Below are positions 42,011 through 51,179 of a DNA stretch of 64,000 bases, in pieces. How positions within the stretch are numbered: the stretch's first letter is position 1; each line of letters starts with the position of its first letter. The position numbers and the translations under genes are program-made. A model generated the notes under the pieces. That model searched no databases and was not told the DNA's origin. It worked only from the letters and a program-made list of their open reading frames with translations. The stretch is from Paenibacillus_Z sp042653205. GTDB taxonomy: Bacteria; Bacillota; Bacilli; Paenibacillales; Paenibacillaceae. Location: contig NZ_JBHSHY010000018.1 of the NCBI RefSeq assembly GCF_042653205.1, positions 47,498-111,497 of the forward strand, given 5' to 3'.

Positions 42011-42055
42011 GGGAGAAGCGCCCGTCGGCATCCGCCGCGGGCGCTTCTCTCATAT
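42011..42055 (+). terminator. Hairpin after the IclR gene
   Basis: GAGAAGCGCCCG pairs with CGGGCGCTTCTC, with only a weak T-run (TCTCAT) afterwards. Confidence 0.5.
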
Positions 42056-43033
42056 CGGCGTGCGCGGAAATTCGCCTCCGCTGCGCCTGGGGGGACAATC
42101 GCACAAGCGGCGCGGCGTGCTCCGCCATAAGCTAAGACCAGGATGACGCGAACCGGCTCCGGCACGCTATCGACGGCAGCGCGCCCCGGCAAAGGACCGG
42201 AACGCGCGGCATCCTCCTAGACAATCGGCAACGCGCAGGGAATCCGAGCCGTCCATGAACAGGTTTATTCCGTTGAAGTCCCGCCCCCGATGGCCGCCGC
42301 TGCGCCAGGGCGCCGGCGGGAGGGGACTTCCGTACCATACAGGCAGCAGGCATGCTTTCGCCGAGCGCGACAGCCGGCCGCATACGCGTGAAGGACGCGG
42401 GTCGAAGCGGAGTGACCGCAGTCGGTCATTCGATTCTCCTTCTTCACGCCGAGCGGCGGCGTGTCACGCTCAATCGGGTCCGACCGCCAATATGGCGGAC
42501 GCGCTGCTCATACCGCGCCTCGCATTCACAAGACGCTGCTGGCGATGTATGTGCAAGGCATGCTTAGATCACGTTCGACAACCCGCCCGGCGCGGAGGAA
42601 TTCGCCTACTTTCCGTATCCGCCGAAGCCGTTTCCCATCCTGATCGGCTGGGTCGGACGGTTTGAACCGAACAAAAACTGGCGTCCATTCATCGGAGATT
42701 CCGGAGGCTCCCTCTGCTCCGCTTCTCGAGGGATTCGGCTGCGCGGTCGCGGAAGCGATCTGTGCACCTGTCCCGCCCTGACGTCGCCCTCCGGCGGCGT
42801 CAACCGGTTCGCGATCCGTATCCGGACCGGCAAGCTCTATCCGCTCGGCAATATCGACGCGGCCTTCGCGGTAGCGAAGCCGCATGACCGACGCGGCCCT
42901 GCGCAGCGCGATCCGCACTCGGGCGGAGATGCACATTCGCATCCTTGTTCCGCCGAGCGCCATACGACGTATGCTATGAGCATGCCGAACGAGGTTCTCG
43001 TTCGCAAGCCCTGAGGCGGGGAGCTCTGGACAT
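42056..43033. other. Gene-poor gap between iclR and aconitase
   Basis: About 1 kb with no gene I can support. A stop-to-stop open frame on the plus strand (42568-43014) has a natural-looking stretch, FAYFPYPPKPFPILIGW then FEPNKNWRPFIGDS, but no start codon before 42976 and no ribosome site. It could be the remains of a decayed gene. The minus strand is also open here, with no better evidence. No RNA or repeat stands out. Confidence 0.4.
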
Positions 43034-43078
43034 AGAAAAAAACGGGTCCGCTCATGCGAGCGGGCCCGTTTGTTGTAG
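43034..43078 (-). terminator. Terminator after aconitase
   Basis: ACGGGTCCGCTC pairs with GAGCGGGCCCGT. On the minus strand the stem is followed by TTTTTTT. Confidence 0.85.
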
Positions 43079-43090
43079 GCGTCGGCAAGC

Positions 43091-45805
43091 TTACTTGTTG
43101 CCGGCGATCATTTGACGGAGCACGGTTTGGAGAATGCCGCTGTTCCGGTAGTAATCGACGTCGACCGTGGAGTCCAGGCGGACGATGGCCGGGAATTCGA
43201 ACGTCGTGCCGTCTTCGCGCGTCGCGACGACGGTCACCGTTTGGCCCGGCTGCACGTCGTTGCTCAGCCCGACGATGTCGAACGTTTCGCGGCCGGTGAT
43301 GTTCAGCGTCTTCCAGCCGTGGCCTTCTTGGAATTGGAGCGGCAGGACGCCCATGCCGACCAGGTTGGAACGGTGGATCCGCTCGAAGCTTTCGGCGATG
43401 ACAGCCTTCACGCCGAGCAGGAACGTGCCCTTCGCCGCCCAGTCGCGGGAGCTGCCCGTGCCGTACTCTTTGCCGGCGATGACGACGAGGTTCTTGCCGT
43501 TCTTCTGATACAGCATCGACGCGTCGTAGATGGACATCACTTCGTCCGTCGGCAGGTACGTCGTCACGCCGCCTTCCGTGCCAGGAGCGACCTGGTTGCG
43601 GATGCGGATGTTCGCGAACGTGCCGCGCATCATGACTTCGTGGTTGCCGCGGCGGGAGCCGTACGAGTTGAAGTCGACTCTGTCGACGCCGTGCTCGATC
43701 AGATATTTGCCCGCAGGGCTGTCGGCCTTGATGTTGCCAGCTGGCGAGATATGGTCCGTCGTGACGGAGTCGCCGAGCAGCGCCAGCACGTTCGAGCCTT
43801 TGATGTCGGCGATATCGCCTACGCCCGCGCTGAGGTTCTCGAAGAACGGCGGGTTTTGGATATACGTCGACTTCGCGTCCCACTCGTAGCTTTCGCCCGT
43901 TGGCACGTCGATGGCGTTCCAGCGCTCGTTTTGCGTAAAGACGTTCTCGTACTTCGCGCGGAACATTTCAGGCGTGATCGCCGAAGCGAGCGCGTCGGAA
44001 ATTTCCTTGGACGTCGGCCAGATGTCCTTCAGGTACACCGGCTGATTGTTGCCGTCGTAGCCGATCGGATCGTTCGTCAGGTCGATGTTGACCGTGCCCG
44101 CAAGCGCGTAAGCGACGACGAGCGGCGGCGATGCCAGGTAGTTGGCTTTGACCTGCGCGTGAACGCGGCCTTCGAAGTTCCGGTTGCCGGAGAGCACGGC
44201 CGCGACGGTCATGTCGTTGTCGGCGATCGCCTTGCTCACTTCGTCCGGCAGCGGGCCGGAGTTGCCGATGCATGTCGCGCAGCCGTAGCCCGCGACGTAG
44301 AAGCCGAGCTGCTCCAACGGCTCGAGCAGGCCGGACTTGGTCAGGTAGTCCGTAACGACCAGGGAGCCCGGCGTCAGGGAGCTCTTCACGTAAGCCGGCT
44401 TCTTCAGGCCGCGCTCGACGGCTTTCTTCGCCACGAGGCCCGCGCCCAGCATAACGCTCGGGTTGGACGTGTTCGTGCAGCTCGTGATCGCCGCGATGAC
44501 GACCGCGCCCGTGCCCATCTTGCTCGATTGGCCGTTCGGGTGCTTCACTTCGACCGTCTCGTCGATCTTGCTGTCGGTCAGGCCGTAGCCGCCCTTCTCG
44601 ATCGGCGTGCGGATGATGTCGTTGAAGGATTCCTTCATCGCCGTCAGTTCGACGCGGTCCTGCGGACGCTTCGGACCGGCGAGGGAAGGCACGACCGTCG
44701 ACAGGTCAAGCTCGACGATGTCGGAGAACGTCGGCTCGGCCGTATCGTCCGTGCGGAACATGCCTTGCGCCGTGTAGTACGCTTCGACGAGCGCGATTTG
44801 CTCTTCCGTGCGGCCGGTAGCGCGCATGAAGCGGAGCGTCTCGTTGTCGACCGGGAAGTAGCCGACCGTCGCGCCGTATTCCGGCGCCATGTTGGCGACC
44901 GTCGCGCGGTCTTCGAGGCCGATGTTGGACAGGCCCGGGCCGAAGAACTCGACGAATTTGCCGACGACGCCCTTCTTGCGGAGGATCTGCGTCACCGTCA
45001 GCGCCAGGTCGGTCGCCGTCGCGCCTTCGGAGAGCTTGCCCGTCAGGCGGAAGCCGATGACTTCCGGCGTAACGAAGTAGAGCGGCTGGCCGAGCATGCC
45101 GGCTTCCGCCTCGATGCCGCCGACGCCCCAGCCGACGACGCCGAGACCGTTGATCATCGTCGTGTGGGAGTCCGTGCCGACGAGGGAGTCCGGGTAGACG
45201 ACCGTTTCGCCTTCGACCGTTTTGGTCGCGGCCACGGAAGCCAGGTACTCGAGGTTGACTTGGTGAACGATACCCGTGCCCGGAGGAACGGCGCGGAAGT
45301 TATCGAACGCCGTTTGCGCCCAGCGCAGGAAACGGTAGCGTTCTTCGTTCCGTTTGAATTCGATGTCCATGTTGTATTCGAGCGCGTCCGGCGTGCCGAA
45401 GGCGTCGACCATGACGGAGTGGTCGATGACGAGGTCGACCGGCACGAGCGGGTTGATCTTCTTCGGGTCGCCGCCGGACTTCTTCACGGTGTCGCGCATG
45501 GCCGCCAGATCGACGACGACCGGCACGCCGGTGAAGTCCTGCAGCACGATGCGTGCGGGAATGAACGGAATTTCTTTGTCTTCGCGTCCGTCCGCCCACG
45601 TGGCGAGCTGCTTGACGTGTTCTTTGGTGATGCCGCGTCCGTCGAATTGGCGAACGGCCGCTTCGAGCAGCACTTTAATGGAGAAAGGGAGTTTGGAAAT
45701 TTTGCCCAGGCCTTGCTCTTCCAGTCCGTTCAGCCGGTAGTAAGCGTACTGCTTGCCGCCGACCGAGAGCGTTTCGCGGACGGAATACTCGTTTTGCTTG
45801 GTCAT
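43091..45805 (-). CDS. acnA: Aconitate hydratase
   Basis: A 904-residue aconitase A (CitB type), the iron-sulfur enzyme that isomerises citrate and isocitrate in the TCA cycle; the free apoprotein can bind RNA in Bacillus. Cluster ligands are in ITSCTNTSNP and YGCATCIGNSGPLP. Other family motifs are DSLVGTDSHTTMINGLGV, LLGDSVTTDHISPAG and GKEYGTGSSRDWAAKG. ATG 45805 is chosen because AAGGAGG lies 11 bases upstream. A GTTTCA-N5-TGAAAC operator lies in the leader, about 35 bp further upstream, and may bind the nearby IclR protein. It is a single gene with its own terminator. Confidence 0.97.
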   Translation of the reverse strand: MTKQNEYSVRETLSVGGKQYAYYRLNGLEEQGLGKISKLPFSIKVLLEAAVRQFDGRGITKEHVKQLATWADGREDKEIPFIPARIVLQDFTGVPVVVDLAAMRDTVKKSGGDPKKINPLVPVDLVIDHSVMVDAFGTPDALEYNMDIEFKRNEERYRFLRWAQTAFDNFRAVPPGTGIVHQVNLEYLASVAATKTVEGETVVYPDSLVGTDSHTTMINGLGVVGWGVGGIEAEAGMLGQPLYFVTPEVIGFRLTGKLSEGATATDLALTVTQILRKKGVVGKFVEFFGPGLSNIGLEDRATVANMAPEYGATVGYFPVDNETLRFMRATGRTEEQIALVEAYYTAQGMFRTDDTAEPTFSDIVELDLSTVVPSLAGPKRPQDRVELTAMKESFNDIIRTPIEKGGYGLTDSKIDETVEVKHPNGQSSKMGTGAVVIAAITSCTNTSNPSVMLGAGLVAKKAVERGLKKPAYVKSSLTPGSLVVTDYLTKSGLLEPLEQLGFYVAGYGCATCIGNSGPLPDEVSKAIADNDMTVAAVLSGNRNFEGRVHAQVKANYLASPPLVVAYALAGTVNIDLTNDPIGYDGNNQPVYLKDIWPTSKEISDALASAITPEMFRAKYENVFTQNERWNAIDVPTGESYEWDAKSTYIQNPPFFENLSAGVGDIADIKGSNVLALLGDSVTTDHISPAGNIKADSPAGKYLIEHGVDRVDFNSYGSRRGNHEVMMRGTFANIRIRNQVAPGTEGGVTTYLPTDEVMSIYDASMLYQKNGKNLVVIAGKEYGTGSSRDWAAKGTFLLGVKAVIAESFERIHRSNLVGMGVLPLQFQEGHGWKTLNITGRETFDIVGLSNDVQPGQTVTVVATREDGTTFEFPAIVRLDSTVDVDYYRNSGILQTVLRQMIAGNK

Positions 45806-45840
45806 TGCGCTTCGCGCCTCCTTGACGTTGAGGTGGTTCT

Positions 45841-45857
45841 GTTTCACTCTGTGAAAC
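45841..45857. promoter_or_regulatory. IclR-like operator, shared motif copy 2, before acnA
   Basis: GTTTCACTCTGTGAAAC has the same GTTTCA-N5-TGAAAC arms as the site at 41157, with flanking CT/AG extending the symmetry by two bases. A -10-like TATACT for acnA lies upstream at 45891-45886 on the minus strand, so the site is in the transcribed leader, as at the IclR gene. Confidence 0.65.
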
Positions 45858-46049
45858 AGAATTTCAAAAAACAATTGATACCCTTAGTATAGCGGTTTAT
45901 ACGCGATTAGGAAAGACCAAATATCGCCTTCCGCGGCCGTTTTCCGCCCGTTTTTCATGAAACCCCGGCGCGGCTCATATAATGAACCAGCATTCTTCCG
46001 CCTGCGGGCGGGATGGGCTTTCATGACGGATTTGCGGGAGGGATCGACG

Positions 46050-47258
46050 ATGCCGCGGTCGCGAACACGGACGGGAACGGGCAAAACGATCACGAAAAAG
46101 GGCGCGTCCGCCCCGGGCGGGCGGGAGCGCGCGCCGGCGCCGGCCCCGCGGACGCACGGCACGCGCGGACCGGGCAGCGCCATGGTGGCGCGGGACAGCG
46201 TCGGAGCGGGCCAGGCGGCCCGCTCCGAAGGCTGGAAGGAAGCCGTGCACAAGTACGTGAAGCTGTACAATCAAGCCGAGATCGACCGCTTCGCCGCGCC
46301 GTTCGGCGCCATTATCGCCGACGAAGACCATATGCGGCGGTTCGGGCAGCGGCTCGCCCGCCTGCGCGAGAACGAGCTGCTGCGCGGCCTCGTGCCGACC
46401 CGGAGCGAGACGAGCGCCGAGCTGCTGCGCGTCAGCGAATCCGGCACGCTCTCCGAGGTCTCCGTGCTGCTGGAGCTGCGCGTCAAACGGACGGTCGACC
46501 ACCGCGGCCGCGCCTATGCGGAGGAGCGGCGCGACCGCGAGCGGCTCTGGCTGTCCGCCGACGGCGGCGATTACGCCATCACGCGGATCGAACCGATCGT
46601 GTCCGAGCGCCGTCCGCGGTTCGCCTCGTCCCATTCGAGCCATGCGGCGGAGTTCGCCGACGAGCTCGCCCTTGCCGCGGAGAGCAAGCCGCAATCCATA
46701 CCTTATATAAATTATGATGTTTTGCCGCATTTCAAACATGGCCGCGCCGGAATCCGGTACAGGCGCGACTTGGCCGCCGCCTATGCCGACCGCTGGTGGA
46801 ACGAAGGCAATCCCGCCTACGAGCTTTTCGAGGTTAATTGCACCAATTATATCTCCCAGTGTCTCTTTGCAGGGTCCGCGCCGATGAACTATACTGGTAA
46901 AAGGGCTTCCGGCTGGTGGTACCGCGGCTTCAGCGGCAGCCGGGAAAATTGGAGCTACAGCTGGGCCGTGGCGAACGCGCTGCAGCATTACCTGTCCTCG
47001 CCGCATAATTCCTCGCTGCGGGCGACGGTCGTCGACTCGGCGGATCAGCTCGCCCTCGGCGACGTCATCATTTACGACTGGGGCGGCGACAACCGGTACC
47101 AGCACAGCACGATCGTCACCGCGTTCGACGCGGCCGGCATGCCGCTCGTCAACGCGAACACGGTGCCGAGCCGCCACCGGTATTGGGACTACCAGGATTC
47201 TTACGCCTGGACGGAGAACACCAGGTACCGTTTTTTTCATATCGCGGACGAATTTTAA
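46050..47258 (+). CDS. Putative amidase-domain protein (Amidase_6 type)
   Basis: A 402-residue protein. The first 65 residues are basic and Pro/Ala-rich, with no signal peptide. A middle region of about 150 residues is followed by a C-terminal amidase domain with the Cys motif NCTNYISQCLF and His in RYQHSTIVTAF, a layout like B. subtilis YhbB and other Amidase_6 proteins. A papain-like or NlpC-like cell-wall amidase is possible. ATG 46050 is chosen because GGGAGGG lies seven bases upstream; a longer frame exists. How it would reach the wall without a signal peptide is unclear; release by lysis of the mother cell could be one route. Confidence 0.75.
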   Translation: MPRSRTRTGTGKTITKKGASAPGGRERAPAPAPRTHGTRGPGSAMVARDSVGAGQAARSEGWKEAVHKYVKLYNQAEIDRFAAPFGAIIADEDHMRRFGQRLARLRENELLRGLVPTRSETSAELLRVSESGTLSEVSVLLELRVKRTVDHRGRAYAEERRDRERLWLSADGGDYAITRIEPIVSERRPRFASSHSSHAAEFADELALAAESKPQSIPYINYDVLPHFKHGRAGIRYRRDLAAAYADRWWNEGNPAYELFEVNCTNYISQCLFAGSAPMNYTGKRASGWWYRGFSGSRENWSYSWAVANALQHYLSSPHNSSLRATVVDSADQLALGDVIIYDWGGDNRYQHSTIVTAFDAAGMPLVNANTVPSRHRYWDYQDSYAWTENTRYRFFHIADEF

Positions 47259-47328
47259 AGTGCGCTTCAAGCCCAAGGAATGACAACCCGCCTGTGTGGG
47301 AAATTATACGTAACCGGAGGATTGAATC

Positions 47329-48513
47329 ATGGGGGAGAAAGTGCGCGTAGGTCTGGTTTACGGAGGGCGCTCCGGCGAGCATGAAGTCTCGCTGCAGACG
47401 GCCTTGGCGGTCATGAAGGCATTCGATTACGGCAAATACGAAATCAAACCTTTCTATATTTCCAAAACGGGCGAATGGCGTGCGGGCGACGTGCTGCTGG
47501 CGCCGCCGGCGGATCTCGCCTCGCTTCGCCTCGCGGGCGGCGCCGCGGTCGTCGGCACCGAAGCGCTCATGCCGGTGTTTGGCGGCGGCGCGGAGCAGGA
47601 GGAGCGGCCGGCGGCAAAGGTATCCGCCGTCCTGGCCAAGGCGACGATCTCCTCCGTCTCGCCGGCGGCGATTCCGGCGGACGGCGCGCCGCTCGACGTC
47701 GTGTTCCCGCTGCTGCACGGCACGTTCGGGGAGGACGGCACGATACAGGGCCTCTTCGAAATGGCGAATATTCCGTACGTCGGCGCGGGCGTGCTCGCTT
47801 CCGCGGTCGGCATGGACAAAATCACGATGAAAAAGGTGTTCGCCCAGGACGGCCTGCCGCAGTGCGTCTACCGGTATTTCAACCGGACGCAGTGGGAGAA
47901 GGACGAAGATTACTATATTCTGGAGATCGAGACCGCGCTCGGCTATCCTTGCTTCGTCAAGCCGGCGAACCTCGGCTCGAGCGTCGGCATCTCCAAGGCG
48001 CGCAACCGCGAGGAGCTGATCGACGCCGTGAACTTCGCGCTGCGCTTCGACCGCAAGGTCATCGTCGAGGAGTTCGTGGACGCGCGCGAGATCGAGGTGA
48101 GCGTGCTCGGCAATGACGAGCCGCGGGCGTCCGTCGTCGGCGAGATCACGTCGTCGAGCGAATTCTACGACTACAAGGCGAAGTACATCGACGGCAAGTC
48201 GATGATGCATATTCCGGCCAATCTTCCGCCGGAGGTGTCGGAGGCCGTCCGCGAGATGGCGGTCCGCGCGTTCCAGGCGATCGACGGCTCCGGCCTGTCG
48301 CGCGTCGATTTCTTCCTGCGCAAGGAAGACAACCAGCTGCTCATCAACGAAGTGAATACGATGCCGGGCTTCACGCCGTTCAGCATGTATCCGCTCATGT
48401 GGAAGGAAAGCGGCGTCTCGTACGCGGAGCTGCTCGATACGCTCATCGCGCTCGCGATCTCGCGCCATCGCGAGAAGCAGCGCATCGATTACAATGGGGG
48501 AAGTCCGGCTTGA
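47329..48513 (+). CDS. ddl: D-alanine-D-alanine ligase
   Basis: A 394-residue ATP-grasp ligase that joins two D-Ala for peptidoglycan. It begins VRVGLVYGGRSGEHEVSLQT and continues with VFPLLHGTFGEDGTIQG, PCFVKPANLGSSVGISKA, FYDYKAKYIDG and LINEVNTMPGFTPFSMYP. The Tyr in the omega loop (YDYKAKY) is typical of D-Ala-D-Ala enzymes rather than D-Ala-D-Lac. It is slightly longer than average (about 360) because of an insert around residues 80-95. It is followed by a small conserved protein and uvsE. Confidence 0.95.
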   Translation: MGEKVRVGLVYGGRSGEHEVSLQTALAVMKAFDYGKYEIKPFYISKTGEWRAGDVLLAPPADLASLRLAGGAAVVGTEALMPVFGGGAEQEERPAAKVSAVLAKATISSVSPAAIPADGAPLDVVFPLLHGTFGEDGTIQGLFEMANIPYVGAGVLASAVGMDKITMKKVFAQDGLPQCVYRYFNRTQWEKDEDYYILEIETALGYPCFVKPANLGSSVGISKARNREELIDAVNFALRFDRKVIVEEFVDAREIEVSVLGNDEPRASVVGEITSSSEFYDYKAKYIDGKSMMHIPANLPPEVSEAVREMAVRAFQAIDGSGLSRVDFFLRKEDNQLLINEVNTMPGFTPFSMYPLMWKESGVSYAELLDTLIALAISRHREKQRIDYNGGSPA

Positions 48514-48631
48514 CGCAAGCCGGATTTTCTATTGCCGAAAGCCGGCTTCGCGAAGCCGGCCAATCCTTTACATAGACCCGGGAAGCTTCGGCTCGCCCGC
48601 GCAATTCAAGCCTAATCAAGGAGGGCCCGCC

Positions 48632-48952
48632 ATGGGATTCCAAACGGAGTTTAACTCGGTCTGCAAATTCAAGTCCAAGCAGGAATTGTACGAGCTCCTC
48701 GAGTACGGCCGCGGCAAAATGGTCAAAAGCGGCTTCCGCGTCTACCCGGCCGGCCAGAAGGTCATCGCCTACACGCCGGACAACGAGGCGATCGCGATCG
48801 TGCGCATTCTCGTGTCCATCGCCGAGATCAATTTCCAAGGCGAAGAAGTGACCGAGGTGGAGATGGAGCTCGTCCGGAAGCTGACGGAGGAAGAGGCGCG
48901 CGTGCAAACGGCGCTCGCCTACGAAATGTTCTTCGGAGAGCAGCAGGCATGA
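48632..48952 (+). CDS. Small protein of unknown function, DUF2584-like start
   Basis: A 106-residue cytosolic protein. It starts MGFQTEFNSVCKFKSKQELY and has SGFRVYPAGQKVIAY, then AEINFQGEEVTEVEMELVRK. The opening and the RVYP motif recall DUF2584, but the length is greater and I am not sure of the family. ATG 48632 is chosen because AAGGAGGG lies nine bases upstream. Its stop overlaps the uvsE start by 4 bp (ATGA), so translation is coupled, which hints at a shared role with the UV-repair enzyme. Confidence 0.7.
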   Translation: MGFQTEFNSVCKFKSKQELYELLEYGRGKMVKSGFRVYPAGQKVIAYTPDNEAIAIVRILVSIAEINFQGEEVTEVEMELVRKLTEEEARVQTALAYEMFFGEQQA

Positions 48953-49950
48953 TCGTGCGCTTCGGGTTCGTGGCGATGAGCGTACAGCTGGAGAACGCGT
49001 CCCCATCGCGGACGATGACGTACGCGACGTTCTCCAAGCTGGGCGACCGGGAGGCCGGCCTGCGCCGGCTCGAGCGGATCGCGGAGGAGAACCTGCGGAC
49101 GACGCTGCGGATCATGAAGCACTGCGTCGGCCACGGCGTGTATGTGTACCGCATGACGTCCAAGCTCATCCCGCTCGCAACGCACGACGCGCTGAAGGAT
49201 TGGAACCCGTACCCCGCGCTGGAGACGGCGTTCGCGGACGTCGGCGCCTATGCCCGGGAGAAGGACATGCGTCTGTCGTTCCATCCCGACCACTTCTGCG
49301 TGTTCAGCACGCCGCGTCCCGAAGTGCTGGCCAAGTCGGCCGAAGTTCTGAATTACCACGTCTCGATGCTGGAGCATATGGGCCTTGACCCGAAGACGAA
49401 GTGCAACCTCCACGTTGGCGGCGCCTACGGGGACAAGCCCGCCTCGCTCGAGCGGTTCATCCGCCAGTTCGGCGCCCTGGAGGACCGGCTGCGCGGCCGC
49501 GTGACGCTGGAGAACGACGACAAGACGTTCACCGCGCGCGAGACGCTGCACGCGGCCGAAGCCGTCGGCGCGCCGATGGTGCTCGATATCCACCATCACG
49601 CCGTGAACGACGGGGGCGACGGCGAGGCGGCGCTGCTCGGCGAACTGTGGCCGCGCATCGTCCGCACATGGCAGGGGCCGGACGGCGGTCCGCCGCCGCT
49701 CGCGCCGAAGCTGCACGCGTCGAGCCCGAAGAGCGAGCGCGACCCGCGCGGCCATGCGGATAACGTGGAGATCGGTCCGCTGCTGCGGTTTCTGCGCGGC
49801 ATCGCGGGCTCGGTCCCGCGGCTCGACGTCATGATCGAAGCAAAGCGCAAGGACGCCGCGCTGCTGCAGCTGATGGACGACATGCGGCGGCTGGAGGCCG
49901 AGGGCGCGGGGATCCGCGTCATTGACGGCGGCAGCGTCGAAATCCGCTGA
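48949..49950 (+). CDS. uvsE: UV damage endonuclease
   Basis: A 333-residue UvsE/UvdE TIM-barrel endonuclease, which nicks DNA beside UV photoproducts and starts an alternative excision repair. It begins IVRFGFVAMSVQLENASPS, typical of the family, and has metal-ligand stretches FHPDHFCVFSTPRPEVL, NLHVGGAYGDKPASLERF, TLENDDKTFT, DIHHHAVND and KLHASSPKSE. In Bacillus it is known in spores. The start overlaps the previous gene by 4 bp. Confidence 0.95.
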   Translation: MIVRFGFVAMSVQLENASPSRTMTYATFSKLGDREAGLRRLERIAEENLRTTLRIMKHCVGHGVYVYRMTSKLIPLATHDALKDWNPYPALETAFADVGAYAREKDMRLSFHPDHFCVFSTPRPEVLAKSAEVLNYHVSMLEHMGLDPKTKCNLHVGGAYGDKPASLERFIRQFGALEDRLRGRVTLENDDKTFTARETLHAAEAVGAPMVLDIHHHAVNDGGDGEAALLGELWPRIVRTWQGPDGGPPPLAPKLHASSPKSERDPRGHADNVEIGPLLRFLRGIAGSVPRLDVMIEAKRKDAALLQLMDDMRRLEAEGAGIRVIDGGSVEIR

Positions 49951-49986
49951 CCGGCGCCCCACAGACCCGCAGACCCGTCTCCGACG

Positions 49987-50036
49987 ATAGACCGGAAAGC
50001 CGCGCCGGATGGTGCCGGGCACCGGTCTATTTCTGC
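49987..50036 (+). terminator. Terminator-like hairpin after uvsE
   Basis: TAGACCGG and CCGGTCTA pair, followed by TTTCTG. The following 50037-50227 is an AT-rich leader with a small GTCCGAAACCGGAC inverted repeat at 50162. Confidence 0.6.
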
Positions 50037-50227
50037 GCGCACTATTTGTGTAAAATTCGGTTAAATGGTACACTTTTGAAGGATATTGCAGCAGAATCTC
50101 GCGTTTCGCGCGGCCGGGGCGGATCAGACCCATGCGTTAATTCGCGATTTGAAAGAAACTTTGTCCGAAACCGGACGTATAGTGTTACTACGCAATAGAA
50201 CTCATAGGGAAGGTAGCGTGATAGACC

Positions 50228-51085
50228 GTGAGCGAAGGGAAAGACATCCCTCTGGTCGGAGGCAAGAGCTTCACCGCCGTCGCGATTAATTGCGCGGCCA
50301 AGGCCGGCGAATGGATCAAGACCAAGCTTGGCAATCATACAAGCCTATCGATAAAATATTCCGCGCAGGATCTCGTGACGGAAGTGGACAAAGGCGCGGA
50401 AACGATGATCCGCAATCTCGTGGGGACCCACTTCCCGCATCATTCGTTCCTCGGCGAAGAGGGCGTCGAGCCCGGGCCGGAAGCGTCCGCGAAAGCGCTC
50501 CAAAGCGTGCAGGACGCGGAATATCTATGGATCGTCGATCCGGTCGACGGCACGACGAACTTCGTGCACGGCTTCCCGTTCTTCTCGGTGTCGATCGCGC
50601 TGGCGTATCGCGGCGAAGTCATCGTGGGCGTCGTCTACGATCCGATGCGCGACGAACTGTTCGTGGCGGAGAAGGGCAAAGGCGCGTACGTGCGCGGCCG
50701 CCGCATGGCCGTGTCGGGAGAGGCGGCGCTGCAGGACAGCCTGCTCGCGACCGGCTTCCCGGCGGATCCGAACTACGCCCGGCCGCTGAACATGAAGCAG
50801 CTGCAGGCGATCGTGCCGCAGGTGCGCAACGTCCGCTCCGCCGGCTCGGCCGCGCTGCATATGGCGTACGTGGCGGCGGGCCGCGTCACCGGCTTCTGGG
50901 AGGTCGGCCTGAACGCGTGGGATCTGGCCGCGGGCGCGCTGCTCGTGAAGGAATCCGGCGGCAATGTGACCGACATGCAGGGCAACGATTATCATCTCGG
51001 CGTGCGCCATGTCGCGGCGACGAACGGCCGCATTCAAGACGAGCTCCTGCAGGCGCTGCAGCGGGTCGAAACCGCCGGCACCTAA
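50228..51085 (+). CDS. suhB: Inositol monophosphatase-family protein
   Basis: A 285-residue magnesium-dependent phosphatase of the IMPase/SuhB family. The metal site is seen in SFLGEEGVEPG (Glu-Glu) and IVDPVDGTTNFVHGFPFFSV (Asp-Pro-x-Asp-Gly). The second motif WDLAAGALLVKESGGNVTD is near the C-terminus. It may hydrolyse inositol phosphate, or histidinol or other sugar phosphates; the window gives no context to decide. The start is GTG 50228, with AAGG about 11 bases upstream, so it is not certain. A terminator follows. Confidence 0.88.
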   Translation: MSEGKDIPLVGGKSFTAVAINCAAKAGEWIKTKLGNHTSLSIKYSAQDLVTEVDKGAETMIRNLVGTHFPHHSFLGEEGVEPGPEASAKALQSVQDAEYLWIVDPVDGTTNFVHGFPFFSVSIALAYRGEVIVGVVYDPMRDELFVAEKGKGAYVRGRRMAVSGEAALQDSLLATGFPADPNYARPLNMKQLQAIVPQVRNVRSAGSAALHMAYVAAGRVTGFWEVGLNAWDLAAGALLVKESGGNVTDMQGNDYHLGVRHVAATNGRIQDELLQALQRVETAGT

Positions 51086-51142
51086 CGAAGAACGTCTCTT
51101 GTACCGTCCGCATATGACGGAGAAGAGGCGTTTTTTTTGTTA
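51086..51142 (+). terminator. Rho-independent terminator
   Basis: AACGTCTCTT pairs with AAGAGGCGTT, with inner GTCCG/CGGA pairing, followed by TTTTTTTT. Confidence 0.85.
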
Positions 51143-51179
51143 AGGATCGCGCACGCGCGATCGGAGGGGAGGCTGGCGG

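Noticed and set aside
43112..45892. A 926-codon open frame opposite aconitase
   Set aside because: The translation is rich in Arg, Val, Asp and His with no domain. The minus-strand aconitase is complete.
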